Positions 1 to 13,043 are shown, counted from the stretch's first letter. The stretch: DNA of 64,000 nucleotides from Caenorhabditis elegans (GCF_000002985.6 NC_003283.11:4960001-5024000), one strand, 5' to 3'. Numbers and translations are program-made. The notes: generated by a model not told the origin, from the letters alone.

Positions 1-89
1 TTCGACACCACAATAAGAATCAACAATATATTACAATACCAGTATAGTCAAAAATTAGTATTATTAGTAGATCAAAAAATAATTGCATG

Positions 90-2994
90 CTACTCACGAG
101 GAATGTCAGCGGGTGCTGCTGGATCGACAGCATTTTGTACCATTTGATCCTCCGCCACGATTTCATCAGCCAACTGTTGGAATTGTCGATCGTTCATCGC
201 TTGTAGATCAATTTGTTGCAGTTGCTGCTGCTGCTGGATTGGCGGTCTGAACGGTTGCGCACGTGGTTGCGGCTGTTGTTGCTGCTGCACTTGAAGCTGC
301 TGATGATACTGCTGCATCTGCTGTTGATGATTCTGTATACGTTGTGGTGGTGGTGGCGGTGGTCCCTGTTGGAATTGCTGCCCTTCGTTGGGATGACGTT
401 GCTGCTGCTGTTGCTGTGGATGAGCTGGCATTTGCGGTGGCATCGGAACATTGGCATTGTTGTGCATATGCTGTTGGAATGCGATTTGCATGTTTCCATG
501 CATTATATTGTTCATGTTCGGTTGCTGCATTCGTTGATGCTGACGCTGCATCTGATCTTCCACCTGATGCATCGGATGATGTTGCTGATGCATATACATC
601 ATACGCGGTGGACCTTGTTGCATTTGATGATGCATCGGTGGAGGATGGCCCATAATGTACTGTCCCGGGCGCCCACCAACTTGAGCCATCATTGGTTGAT
701 TCATCCGTTGTGGTTGTGGACCTCCCCAGAGCCGTTGGGCCTGCATATGTTGTGGTGGAGGCATCGCGGGTGGAGGCATCACAAGTTGATGTGGTGGTGG
801 TGGTGGGAGAAATGGAAGATCCTGCTGCTGCTGGACTCCTCGCGCCTGACGATTTCGATTACGAGCCACTTGTGCGAAATGATTGAGCGCGCCTCGTAAA
901 TTTCTGGCATTCTGTGGAATAGGTCTGCCTGCTGCGGGAGCTGCGACCTCGTTCACTCGTTCGGCTCCTCCCTCCGAGGCAGGAATCTGATTCACTGAAC
1001 CAGTAGGCTCGTCGATTTGGAATCCCATTTCTTGCTTGAGTTTCTGAAAATAAAATCCTGAGTGTGGAGAAACGTTTAAAAAAAAAATAAAAATTTGTTT
1101 TTTTTTACTTTCTTTCGTGTTCCAGTTGAGCGAAAAAAAAATTGTGGAACAAGATTGTTGTAGATTTTTGTATATTTTTTTAATCAACAAACCTCAAAAG
1201 GATCCCAATAGGAATTGAACGCCGATTCGATAGCCGTAAGCATCACATCAACACGTCCACCAGCTTCCGAGTAGACTTTTGAAATTTTTTCCGCCTTTTT
1301 CACTTCCTCCATCAGCTCGTCCATTGTCGAATTCTCCTTGATCTTCGAATCGAATGTGCTGAGCATGAACTCGAAGATTTTGATGAGCGAGGTGAGCTTC
1401 TGAAATTTTTTTTTTTTTTTTTCTATGAACTCTGAAACTCACATCTAAAGCTTTTGCTTCTATAGTTCCACCAACAGATTGCAGTCTTGGCTTCAAATTT
1501 TCAAGCGATTGAAATGCAGCATGTGATGCATCACTGATCTTTTGCTTCATCTCTCGAACATCATCCGACGTCAGCGCCTTCTTCTCAACCAGCTGATGTC
1601 CATTGTGCAATCGGATCGCGCATGTCGAACAGATCTTTCGGCCAGTCTCCTCACACTGTGAACAATCGAAATAGACACCCTGACTGAGAACAGCTTCACA
1701 CTGATTGCACAGCTTGACCAGATGGCGATCCTTGAAGAGTGGAGCAACTTTTTGCACAATTTCCTGAACTCGATAGTTGACAGGTAGGCCATCCGCCGGC
1801 ACCAGCGTCGGCTTTCTACACTCTGGACACTTGATCTCTGTGGCGCGAGCTTCTGGTCCACGTCTCGGTAGGACTACAATTCCACGCACCATATTCGGAT
1901 CGTTTGGGTTCATTCGTGGATCTAGACGGGGAAGATCTATGAAATGTGGTTGATCTTCCTGATCGGCAAACCCGCCAAGGCCTCCGAAGCCTGGACCTAT
2001 ATCGTCGGGATGTAGAAGTGGGCCACGTGGGCGGCCGAGTTCTTCTGCCATGTTGGTTTTCACTTGATCTACCTGTAATTTTAAGTTTCATTGGAGATGG
2101 AAGAAGTTAAAAATATGAAAATTTGCTAGAAAATAGCAAATTTATTTTGTAAAATAAGGTTGCCACGCGTTTTCTAGAGGTCACTTCAGGTAAATTACCA
2201 ATTTTATCACGTTTTTTATCAAAAAATAGTTCAACATATAGAAAATCAGTTGATTTATCTGAAAATATCATTTTTCCACATAAAATCTCAAAGAAAGTGC
2301 TCAAAATTGGCGAATTCCTCAATGTTTCAGCTGAAATAAATGTTACTTCCCGATAAACCAAGTGATTTTCTATATTTTGGCATTAATTTTCATAGGAAAA
2401 CGTTTAATAATTGCAGAAAATTGTGAAAACTTTCAGAAAAACATAAAAATCGTTTTTTTTTTCTCAAATTTCAAGAAGAAATTGAACTTTTAAGTGGAAA
2501 ATCAGTAAAAATATATGAATTTTAGCTCCAAGCGTCTCAAAATCACTGAAAATGTCAGAACAATGACATTTTTTAAGTCGAATTTCGAGAAAAAGCGTGG
2601 TTTTAACTTCAAAAACGCTTTAATGACATGAAAATGCCTGAAAATGTGATTTGTATCTCAGAAATTACCTTTTTCTGTTAAAAAAAAAGCAAAAAACTGA
2701 GAATTTTGTTTAAAAAAACGGCAGAAAATATAACTTTCCCTTCAAATTTTGACCATTTCGACCTGAAAAAGCTCAAAATTATCAATCAACCTACCAATCT
2801 TCCAATACACGTTGAGCATAGCGTGTGTCCGCATCCCATCTGCATCGGTTTATCATAAATGTTGTAGCAAATCGGGCATTCGACGACGTGAGCCCATTGT
2901 TGCTGAAAATTCAAAAATTATATTGATTTTAATCATTTTTATTTTCACACAAACTTACATAATTACTGGTACCACTTGTGCCCGGAATGTCCAT
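90..2994 (-). CDS. RING/B-box (TRIM-like) protein with Q-rich C-terminus
   Basis: Five exons are predicted: 2959-2994, 2795-2902, 1443-2072, 1193-1399 and 90-1043, giving 644 residues if the TAG at 90-92 is used. All junctions keep frame. Residues 13-48 carry CPIC and a C-x-H-x2-C-x2-C cluster. The closing CPEC pair comes only about 85 residues later, so the RING is split by a Gly/Pro/Asp-rich insert. A B-box-like Cys/His cluster follows (NQCEAVL, CSQC, CSTC, HNGHQ), then a helical, probably coiled-coil stretch, then about 250 residues rich in Gln, Pro, Met and His. The order matches E3 ubiquitin ligases of the TRIM/RBCC type, so ubiquitin ligation is an inference. The Q-rich tail is prion-like in composition. 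The last codons contain a strong donor (GTGAGT at 93-98), so the true C-terminus may lie beyond the window. The specific gene was not recognised. Confidence 0.8.
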
Positions 2995-3095
2995 TATTGC
3001 TTTTTATTTATACAAAAATATATTCAAATATTCCAATAAAAATGTGAATAATCGGTTTTGAACCCGATTTGCCCGTCAGGCGGAATCCAAATTAC

Positions 3096-3108
3096 CCTGA
3101 AAAAAAAT
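3096..3108 (-). promoter_or_regulatory. 3' splice / trans-splice acceptor in 5' UTR of the RING gene
   Basis: Read on the minus strand, a poly-T run ends in CAG and is followed by about 100 bases of leader reaching the ATG at 2994. It is the expected acceptor for SL1 trans-splicing or for an upstream non-coding exon. Sequence alone cannot separate the two. Confidence 0.4.
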
Positions 3109-6100
3109 GAGAAAAATCAATAATGTTTGAAAAACGAACGGGGAGAACGCTGTGGGGCGTAGTTGCAAAGAATCAAAAAGTGAGAGAGGAAAACGCACAG
3201 AGAGAGACACAGACAAAACAAGCACTTTGCGATGAAAAGGGGCTTTTTGGGTGGATGAGGATGAGGGTGCACGAGAGATGGCGTGTTTATGATTGAGAAA
3301 ATTGCTGTCTAAATCAATAAAGACTGGAGGAAATTTGTTTTGTGAGTGAGTGATCTCTTTTGATGTTTTCGCTGTGAAAAATACGAAAAGACTAAAAAAT
3401 TTCGAAATGCTATTTACGAAATAAGAAGAATCTCGCGCTGCAAGAAAAAAAAAAGTTTGTTTTTGTGATATTACGAAAAAAAGACTGAAAAATGTCATTT
3501 TCTGGGCAAACACACGAGAAAATATTGTAAAATAATTTTTTTAAGTTGTATTCAGGCATTTTATTGATGAAAATTGATGATTCATCGGCGGAAAAGTGGA
3601 AAAAATCGGAGAAAAAGAAAAATAAAAAATGTTTATTAATCAACCGTAGTTTGATCATGGCGAGACCCAAATTATAAATTGGGTCATGCGCCTTTAAAAT
3701 GTACGGTAGGGTTTTGCGATTTTTTTTTTGAGTTTTGTGTTAAAAATCGTATTCTATTTTCAAACTGAATTCAAATTATTGAATAAATGAATTTAAAACA
3801 TACTTCCAAAATTTTTTTTTGTAAAAACTATGATTCATTGACGAAAGTTGGAGAAAAATAGATCAATTTCGGCTTAATCATCAACCGTAGTTCAGATCGT
3901 GGCGAGAACCAAATTCAACAATGGTCCATGCGCCTTTAGAAATACAGTAGTTTTTGGCAATTTTTTGAAAAATTGCGAGATTGAATGAATAAAAACCCAG
4001 AAAAATAAGAGAGCCGACGAAAATTAAAGTGAGAAAAGAGTGGAAAGAAGAAGAAGAGTCGGGTCATATATTCATCAAATTGTGCGTGCATGAATCAAGT
4101 GAAAAGACAACGCGTCTATTCCTCGCTTCGATTGTTTCAGGGGGGACCACGATAATAGGATAATAGGTCTCGCAGTTGGAAAGAAAGAAATGGTGACGAA
4201 AAACGAAGACGGAAAATCGATGAGAATGGTTGTCTGTCATATGTGTATGTGTGTGTGTGTGTGCACCGGGATAATCTCCACCACTTCTCTATTGGTTTAC
4301 ACCGAGACGGGGGGAAGAAAACGAACCTTCCCGTCCGGCAGACACATCCCACGGGGCGGCAGCAGCCACCGAGGGTCATGATTATTTTTCATTGAGCTCT
4401 CCGCGCGCGAGCCGTGGTGGCTCGGATTAAAGCAACCACCACACAGCTGCTCGACAGAGAGCATGACTTCCTTAAAGACAAAAGGTGTTCGGTAATTGCG
4501 AAGAATACATAACAGCAGTTGGACCAAGACACCGGAGGGAATGGAATGCAAATTGAAGTGCTGGTGGAGGCTCAATTTAGATGATTTTATGGCGAGAGGA
4601 GAGAGGTTGCAGGCGTCGAAGAAGAGGCAACTAGAGAAAAGGATGGAAATTTAATAAAAACGTTGTGAAGTGAGAAGAAGAAGAAGACCGATGATGACAG
4701 ACGAACGAATACCTCGGCACCGTCGCTCTGATGTTTGACAAAAACATCTGTGTGCTTAGAGACGCAGAATAGGTCAAATCATAATATTGATTCTTATCGT
4801 CGTCTTTTACGTTGTTGAGAGAGAGAGAGCATGTTTCTAATTCCGCTAGGAAAACATTTCAGTTGACAACAATACTGATGCAATGTTATTATTTTGTGAT
4901 CACATTGATTACACATCAATAACACAATTGCGTAATAGCTTTTAAAAAGGAAAATAACAAAGAGAGTGGCATTGTGCAACAATACAGAGTGTATGTGTCT
5001 GGAGACTTGTGTGGTGAGGATGGGGGTACAAAAATTTCCATTCCACTCGTCTTTCTAATACCCTCTAGGGGTCTCTTTTGACAAAATGCATTGAAAATGA
5101 TAAGACATATGCGATTTGTGTGTCAAAACATAATATTGAATGGGATTATTTCTTGGTTGAATATTGAACAAAAAAACGATGATGACTATTGCATCAGAGA
5201 AGAACTGAGTGGAAATTTTTTTGATAGTCTATCACATGTGATTTCAGATAGGGAATGATAAGACAATTCCACACCTGAAAGGAATAGGGAATTGAGGTCA
5301 GAGTTCAATTAAGTGATTGGGAAAAACTGCAGAGGTTTCAGCCCTTGAAAAGTTGAAAAATGACGTGAAAATATATTTGAATCAATAATTTGCAACGGGA
5401 TTTAACTTCATGCGACATTTGCGACAGACAGCTCCGGGAAATTCAGATTTTTCATCAGATATCTCCCAGGACCATTTCTAATTATAGACATCGTCACCAC
5501 CACCACAACGACGTTACAAACAATTAAAATAGGTTGAAGGTCGGTACAGGCCACCTTACCGATCATCGTCACTCTCGCTTGAAGGAATTAGTAGTGAAAT
5601 AGGGCTGGTTCTGATTGTTGTGACTAAGAATGACGAGTACGAAGTGAAAATGAAAATGTTATTTCGTTTTGCGATTAATTTATAAATAGAAGGATTATAT
5701 AGAGAAGGTGGGAGGTGGAGTAGAGTGGGAAAAATAGTTGGAAACCTAAACCTAGTGACCATGAAAAATTAGGAAATCAGATGTTTAAATAGAGGAAAAA
5801 ATTGAGAACTCTGAGGAAGAAATTCTCGAGTTCTGTTCTTCATCACAGCCGGTGGTGTACACACTATAACAAAAACTGTAATGTCATCGAGACAAGAACT
5901 CGAGAGAGAGGAGATTTAGAGAAAACCGGGGCAAAGGGAGTGAGAGATATGAAGAGTGATAAGATGTTGGAGACGTGAAGAAGTAGAGAAAGATTGGGAC
6001 TGGTCAGATCTTGGGGGAGGAGATGAAATGGGAAAGATAATTACACAGTAATTGGGGTTGTAAACTCACACATTGGGTTGTGAGGGGTGAGAATTTGGAA

Positions 6101-6529
6101 TAACTGGGAAATCATTAAAGTCGATTTTTTGAGAAACTGGAGCCAAATATCTCAAATCTCAAAGATCAACGAAAAATATGTTTTTGGCTCCAATTTCCTA
6201 CGGCAATCAAAATCCAAACTCTTCTTATAATCCCACAAATATAAGAAAAGACATAAAATAGCTATTTCACAAGCGAACCAGACAGGAAATTGCAGAGGAA
6301 AATGACAAATGATTGAGGTTTATATGTTATGAAAAGATTGCTGAAGAGAGACGCCTGAGAAGAAATGAATTTGAATAGAATTTGGAGAACGAGACGAAGA
6401 ATACCACCACCACCAATGTTGTATAGTTCCGCTTTCGCTATTGAAATTGAAATTAGCCTGCGGTTCTTTGGGTTTTGAACTATATGTGTGAAAGGGGAAA
6501 TATAAACGTTTTTTTCAGTTTCGTTTCAC

Positions 6530-6716
6530 CACGTGGTGTCAGAGTGTCTCTTTTCGGCTTGATCTACTTAGATCTACAAAAAATGCGGGAGAAGAGAAGC
6601 AGAGTTCTCATCTGATTTCGCATGCTTAAAAACGTGCTGACAGCACATTTTTTTAGGCAAAAAATTCCCGCATTTTTTGTAGATCAAACCTTAATGGGAC
6701 AGCCTCGCACCACGTG
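6530..6716. mobile_element. Palindromic MITE-like element, copy 1
   Basis: A 187-bp unit starts and ends with CACGTG. Its inverted arms contain TTTGATCTAC, AAAAAATGCGGGA and a central GCATG/CAGCACGT region. The same unit occurs in opposite orientation at 28059-28244. A short terminal fragment lies near 15108-15130. It has no coding capacity, so it is a non-autonomous DNA transposon or a foldback repeat. The family name was not assigned. Confidence 0.75.
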
Positions 6717-7790
6717 CATCACAAAAATTGAAAAAGGTACCAAAAAGTTCCCTGTTTCACTGTTCAACTTTGACAGCGAATATCTCAGTTGCCATTTGTT
6801 CTATTAAAAAAATGCCAACTGGCAAAATATTTGTTAGTTCTTTTTCTTTAGATTTGCAGTTTAGAGTTTATTGATATCTCTCAAATGAACCGAGATATAA
6901 GCTTTTATAGTGAAGTAGTTGGGTGCAACACGAGTATACGGTAGTGTGAGATTATACAGCAACCAACATCTTTCGGGTTCCGTTCACCAAAATTTTTGGG
7001 AGAGGCTTGCATACGCTCTTTTCACACCAAGTTTATGCAAAGTCACATTATATGTAAATTACTACAAGTGGAGTAATTTACATACCAACAGAAAATGCAA
7101 TTTCACTCTAAAACCGAACCTAATTTCAAACAATCATGGGAAATGCTATTTTGTACTTTGATGAAATTTTGAGTGGAACATGCCGAGGACATTTAGAAAT
7201 TTCACAGGTTTATGAAGTTTTAATTAAATAATTCAAGGTATTTTGAACAACAGGTGGTTCACAAATATCCAATTATTATAATTTCATAGCAATTTTATTG
7301 TTATTTCCCAACCTAATCCCTATTAAAGAGTCCTGTCACATATCCCAAAAACAAAAACAACGATGGTGGCTCACTAAACAATTAGAGCGTACATGGTGCC
7401 TCCCATATGCCTTTATATGGGTGTTAAAGAAAGGAGGTCCCGAGACAATTGCACGTAATGAATAAATTAGATCTCGTGGGTCGTGGGTGATGGTGACCAG
7501 ATAAAGAGACCGACATTACAAATAGAGAAGAGAGACTTTGGATTATTCTCGTATTATTCGACCATTATTATACTTGTTTGAGAGTGAAGGGTGTCAAATG
7601 AATTGATTGTGAAATTCACAATGTGAATTGAAGGCAGTATACTACTTCCAATTAGTATTGTTCTAGAAAATGTGAGACCACTGACAATAAAATTATTTGA
7701 AAAAAAGGGAGCTTATTTTGAGAAAACTTTGGATTTTGAATGTTTCGAATAATGGGAACCTTATTCTTAAAATCTTTCCGACACACACAA

Positions 7791-7855
7791 TTAAGCATAA
7801 GCCTAAGCCTAAGCCTAAGCTTCAGCCTAAGTCTAAGCACAAAGCTTAAGCCTAA
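7791..7855. repeat. Interstitial telomere-like repeat (GCCTAA)n
   Basis: Several perfect and imperfect GCCTAA hexamers run here, with variants such as TTCAGCCTAA and GTCTAA. The reverse complement is the nematode telomere unit TTAGGC. C. elegans chromosomes are known to contain such internal tracts. This one is short and decayed. Confidence 0.85.
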
Positions 7856-10067
7856 AACCAAATATCGAAATAACGCAATCCAAAAGTTTTTAGATTTGTC
7901 CAAACTTTTAGTCAAAGTTTTTGGAAAATTGTTAAATTTTCAAAAATTCTACAAATCTATTTCTAAAATTATGTTTTAACGTTTTGCAGTTTATAAGTCG
8001 TTTTTAGCAGCTTTCCTACTGAAGATACTCTATTTTTCACTAAATCTCCTAGAAATTCCAAAACTACGCAATTTCGAAAATCCGAAAATGCAATTGAATT
8101 TCTCACAAGGCCTACCAATATTATTCAAATTACATATTGTAGTATGAAATGTGACAACTCGGCAGAAAAATGCAATATGAATTGATGTGTACTCGAGTGA
8201 ATACTACTTGGGAAAGGAAAAATGGAAATGAGGGGTATGTGTGTGTATATGTGAATGGGTGCGGTGGGGGGACAAGTCATAAATTGGGACATTTGGAGGA
8301 ATAGACGAAAAGAAAATTGAAGGGAGAAGAAGGCAGAGCCTCCGTCTCTGTCATTGCCCTCCAGATAGATAAATTGAGGGTTTTAGAAATGAGTGAGAGG
8401 GTCATATAGACGATAAGTAGAAAATAGCCGATGGGGTGTCGGATCATGTTTGGATCAGGGGGGTACAAATCTCATATAGCCATGATGGATTTTTTAGGGA
8501 TTTGCCAAGTCTAGATATCAATTATATATTGCATTGACAAATAGAGTGGGGGATTGGAATCTGATGTCTATCAAATCTTAGGCGTACGTGCCTACACCTT
8601 CTACCTGCCTGCCTACTGCCTATTTTTGTTATTTTGGAATGAAGTCACAATTTTCGCTGTTAGGGCAGATTGAAAGATTGATGATTTTCCAAATTTACTG
8701 TTCATATTTTTTCTAATAAAATTGCCCCATTCTACTATATTTTGAAAAGTCATAACTCGGCCCCTATTCGAATATTAGTTCTTCCTATTTGTTCATCACA
8801 CCTGTTGTCTAACACAGTATCCCTAAAAAAGACTATCCAAGGATCTTTGATTTCTACCGCAACCTGCAGGAGGTGTCAAAAAAAAATAATTGACAGGTTA
8901 TTGAATGAGAAAATGAGGAGTGAAAATTTAGGACTAACTGATAATAATCGAATGTTATCTAGATAACAAAATTAATATGTTGGTAGATTTAGATATTAGA
9001 CGACAATCTCGGAACAGGTGTTTATCTAGGGGAATCGGACGACGATTAAAGTCAGGCATCCTCCATCCAACCTCACCAGGTGGTCTCTTTCTCGGCTTAT
9101 TTATCAAAGAGGACTAGACAGCGATTGAGCATAATTTTGGATGAGCACCAGATAAATCGGGTGAGCCAGCAGTGAAGATGAGAGTTGAGTGTGCTTGTGA
9201 CAAGTATTACTTGGAAAATTGTATTTGTAAATTGGATAGATTCGGATTGAAGATATATATGTGCCACATGTCACTGGAAATTTATAGGAAAGATTTAGGA
9301 GATCTGGATTTTTAAATAATACCGAAAATATTCAGAAATTCGGATTAACTGCATGTTTTCTAGGTCTACAGACTTCTTCAGACTACAGAATTACAACAAT
9401 ATACAAAAAACTATTGTAATTAAATTAGTAAATTTCGGGTAAAATTATTAAAAATTATATTAAATTTAGATTTTAAAAAATTCATAGTCAAAGTTTTGAC
9501 AAATTGCCAAAATTTCCAAAATTTTCTTTTTTTATTTTCTTCTATTTACAACACATTTATTTGGCGACTTGTTCTCCTCACAACTAAAAAATTGACAAAA
9601 CGTGTATCTAATTCGATATTAAATTGTGTCTCTCTCTCTCTCGGACTGATTAGTCTCACTTGTTGACAAAAGCGAAGGTAACAATGTGGTCTTTGAAAAG
9701 TTGTGAAAGTGTACCTAATGGTGCGAGTAGTCAGGTGTTTGTGCAGGAGGTACATGGGAAAATGACAAGGGATTTGCGTGTCTCGGATCAAATGAACAAT
9801 GTATAATGTAGGCATATGTATTTGCAGAGTGGCATACAATGGGAATTTCCTGAGATCAAAAAATAATAGCTTGGAGACAGGGATGTGACTTCTACTAAAA
9901 TTTTTGTTTTTGCATCAGGACAGTTTTCCCCTATCATAATTTTGGGAAACTTTAGCCAGTAAAACTTTTTTCTACGATTTGTGAATTCTAATCATGTTTT
10001 AGTAAAGCATTAAAAATTTAGAAATCAAGGTAAAATACACAAAACAAATAAAATTGATTCGGAAAGT

Positions 10068-10919
10068 CTACGCCTGCTGTCCGTCTCGATAAGGAACCTG
10101 CTGTCTATTTGGTAATACAGATGTTATTGTGGCAGAAGTTATCATGTTCTTGTTATCTGTATGTGTTTTTAAATTGTCCTCTCGTCTGGACAAGCAGTTA
10201 TTTTTGTTTTTTTTCTGAAATCGCTTCTCGGTATGAAATATGGGAAACAAAATGGGGACTTCTCTGCAAACATTTTGTGAAAAAACCCTTGCAACGGCTG
10301 AAACTCGCCAATTTACAATTCACATGCAATGTTTGGAAAATTTGGAAAGTACCAGCAAATCACACATGGCAAAACGCTAGAAACTATAGGAACCAAGGTT
10401 TGAATAGTTAATGCTCTCAAAATTTCAACTTGCAGTTTTGAAAATTTTTGACTCATGTTACGCGTCAATTTATTCAGCCTCTACATAATCTGTAATGAAA
10501 TTCTTTTTTTTCAATTGTTGAAGCTTTTCAGTATTTTACTTACCAATCCTGCTAATACCGTATATGCCGCCATAGACGCAATTGATATTGATGACCAAAT
10601 AGTTATAGTTAATAGTTATAAGAAATAGTTAAATAGTCGACGTTGAGTTTCATCGGACCCTTCCTGAAACGAGAGACGATAATTTATTTTTTATATATTT
10701 TTATATTTCTATACTCGTAAAAATTACATTAAATAACGTGCCAATCATGTTGAAATTCATTGAATCAGTCTCGTAATAGTCCCAGAAATCATTACGAACA
10801 TATTCTCGGACTTCTGTATTGGCACGTCCAAAGTAGAAGCATGTAGCGTGCCAACAATAGGAATAAATACCACAAATAACAAAACACCCGCTCATGTACC
10901 AATGGAAGTGTTCATGAGT
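10068..10919 (-). pseudogene. Decayed STR-superfamily chemoreceptor
   Basis: The minus strand at about 10733-10912 encodes a segment resembling the C-terminal half of extracellular loop 2 of STR/SRD-type receptors, including ANTEVREYVRNDFWDYY and DSMNFNMIGTLF. It ends at a GTAAT donor. After a TTTCAG acceptor, 10550-10674 reads DETQRRLFNYFL and then an in-frame stop before a hydrophobic stretch ending at a GTAAGT donor. A possible last exon at 10068-10214 follows a TTTCAG acceptor and has the polar Ser/Thr/Arg tail usual for these receptors. No N-terminal half was found. The internal stop and the missing 5' exons point to a pseudogene. Confidence 0.55.
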
Positions 10920-11490
10920 AAAACTTGAACTTTTAATGAACTTTAAGATAGAGGAAATGCGTTAAAAGAAGCCCGTAGCATAAAGCCATTAGCGAGCAGC
11001 GGATTAACATCACTTGAAAATTGAAGTCAGAGTGTTCAGTAAACAAACCGTGTCTTACAATTAATAAATAACAGTATCGATAATTGTGAATTTTCTATAA
11101 AAAATTCTAGAAAAAATTCAAATCTGTTGAAGCCTACGTTGAAGCCGTAAAAATCAAAAGTACAAAAATAAGGTTTACAATGAAAGTTATTCCACAGAAA
11201 AGTTTTGGCACAACTGTATAAATCAAATCGTCAAGCTTCGTGTTATGTTCTGCATTGAAAAAAAAATGATTAGTGTGCTGTGGTGAAGGCAGCTGTTTTT
11301 ATTCTCAGAAACGATAAGAACGAAACGAAGAATTGTTTTTAATAAGCGTTTTGGGAACAAAAAATCTGTTCGCTGAAATGTTTTTGGTTTTTATTATAAT
11401 AATTAGAAAAAACGTAATATTTTATAAAGTATAAAGTGTACATACATTTACTTCATTGAAATAGCGATAATGTTTCAAAACTCTAAAGTA
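10920..11490. other. Intergenic region, nothing recognised
   Basis: AT-rich sequence between the decayed chemoreceptor and the TA-flanked MITE. No supported gene or repeat was found by eye. Confidence 0.4.
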
Positions 11491-11699
11491 GGGCTGTTAT
11501 GGAAGGACGTCCCCTTCACCCCCTGATTTTTATACCGGAGTGCTCGTGATCGGAAATTGAATTTTGTCATCAGGAATCGATTTAACGACCTCATATTACT
11601 CAGATTCACTTTTGGGGCTTCCATTTCGTCCAAGGGGGACGCCGGAATTGGCTCCCAAAAATCGAGGGGGACGAGAGGGGACGTCCCCCATAACAGCCA
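11491..11699. mobile_element. Mariner-type MITE with TA target duplication
   Basis: About 209 bp flanked by TA on each side. The terminal inverted repeats are about 22 bp (GGGCTGTTATGG at the left, CCATAACAGCCA at the right) and both ends carry GGACGTCCCC. The inside is not coding. TA duplication with short inverted repeats fits a non-autonomous Tc1/mariner derivative. Direct copies of CTCTAAAG also lie just outside both TA sites. Confidence 0.7.
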
Positions 11700-11769
11700 T
11701 ACTCTAAAGAATAAACAAAAATAATTGAAATGTTTCGCCCAAAACCTGCGTCAAATTAAATTCAATTAA

Positions 11770-13043
11770 TTATACAAGAGAATGGGTATAAAAAACGGTT
11801 AAAGCATTTTCATTAGTTCTTTCTGGGTACCAAATGTTTTTAAATTGCTTTCGATATTCTTTACTTTTCCACAGTGTCACGTAAAATGTGTTGCTGTATG
11901 ACAGAGACATGAGAAACGACTGTAAAAGAAAATGAAATTATTACAAACTGTAAAACTTACATTGTGCATGTAAATAATGTTTTCCCAACTTGACGACGAA
12001 TATTGTTTCAGAATGAGCAGTGCAATAATTTGGCTGAAAAACCACGTGAAGATAAAAATGGACACAGAAAACTGAAGGCCTTTTATCGTTTTCAATGACG
12101 TCAAATTTCCAGTTTGCTTTTTCAGGTGAAATGTTCGAATGAGAATAACATATACCACAGTCACAATAATATTTATAAAAATGATAAATAACTTGTAGAC
12201 AGTACTTGCTTGATTGCTGAGCACAAACATTGGAACACATGTGTTAATAACTTCCTCATTCACACTATAATAACTATAAGCAGTTACTACGGTTGAACAC
12301 ATAAGAACAGGAAAGCTAGTTGCAATTAAATAAGTGGAAAACGATATACTTCTGTAGCTGAAAAAGTTAAGTTGAGCCGATATTTCTAGTTAATTTTTCA
12401 ATTAAAAAAATGCAGTATCTTCAGCCTCGAAATTGTTTAAAACCGATTCTATAGTGCTAAATTCTCTCAGTTTTCAGCTATAGAAATTCGAACTTTTACC
12501 AAAAATTTTGATTGAAACTTTTGAATTTTGAATCTAAATATTTTTTGAAGAATTTTTCGATTATTTTTGGTTATTATGAGTACAATTAAACTAAATCCCA
12601 CTGACGAAACTACTCCAGTTTTGAAAAAAATTCAAAAAAATTAAGTTAGTGTCACTTACAAAAATGGATATTTTACAAATATTAAAATATCTATCACAAT
12701 TACAAGCATAATAATTCCCTGAGCAGCTTGAAAAAATATATAAAAAGAAATTTGCCAAAAACACTCTCTCCGATTAAATGAGTGGCCTAAATTGATAATC
12801 CCGTCAAATAGTGTTCCAAAGAGGCAAAACGTTTGAAACGAGCATTGGAAGCATTGCAACACAGCTTTAAGAGCAGATTTATTTGCATTTAAAAGTTTTT
12901 TAAAACCACCTACAAGTTCTTGTTTGAAGTTGTTTTCTTTTGAAAATTAAATGAATAAATAAAGAGTTACCGATGGTACCAAAAACTATGAACAAAATCT
13001 TATAAACTACAACGAAATATAGATTTAGAGTAAGGAATTCCAT
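11770..13043 (-). CDS. SRSX-like chemoreceptor GPCR 1
   Basis: Four exons: 12914-13043 (130 nt), 12660-12864 (205), 11961-12357 (397) and 11770-11919 (150), giving 293 residues with frame kept throughout. Seven hydrophobic segments are present. TM1 contains IGNSLFIHLIF. TM3 ends in a degenerate DRY region (DILIFVKYP). A Cys after TM4 (INTCVPMF) can pair with one at the top of TM3. TM6 contains RTF..LQFSVSIFIFTWFFSQ and TM7 ends SNTFYVTLWKSKEYR. These are rhodopsin-like traits of the nematode SRSX class, which act as chemosensory receptors in ciliated neurons. Class assignment is by pattern memory, with SRX/SRBC as alternatives. It is first of five tandem copies. Confidence 0.75.

Larger units (their letters stand above)
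3109..10067. other. Long gene-poor intergenic region
   Basis: About 7 kb without a convincing gene on either strand. Open frames here are short (under 100 codons), low-complexity and lack splice-consistent partners. Recognisable items are a TG microsatellite near 4240-4262, a 187-bp palindromic MITE at 6530-6716, a degenerate telomere-like tract at 7791-7855 and a TCTC run near 9632-9643. The part next to 3100 probably contains the promoter of the RING gene. I see no tRNA or snRNA box signature, but structured RNAs cannot be excluded by eye. Confidence 0.5.

Noticed and set aside
194-899. Antisense frames opposite the RING protein
   Set aside because: They are shadows of the Q/P/M-rich coding repeats, giving Leu-, Val- or His-rich nonsense.
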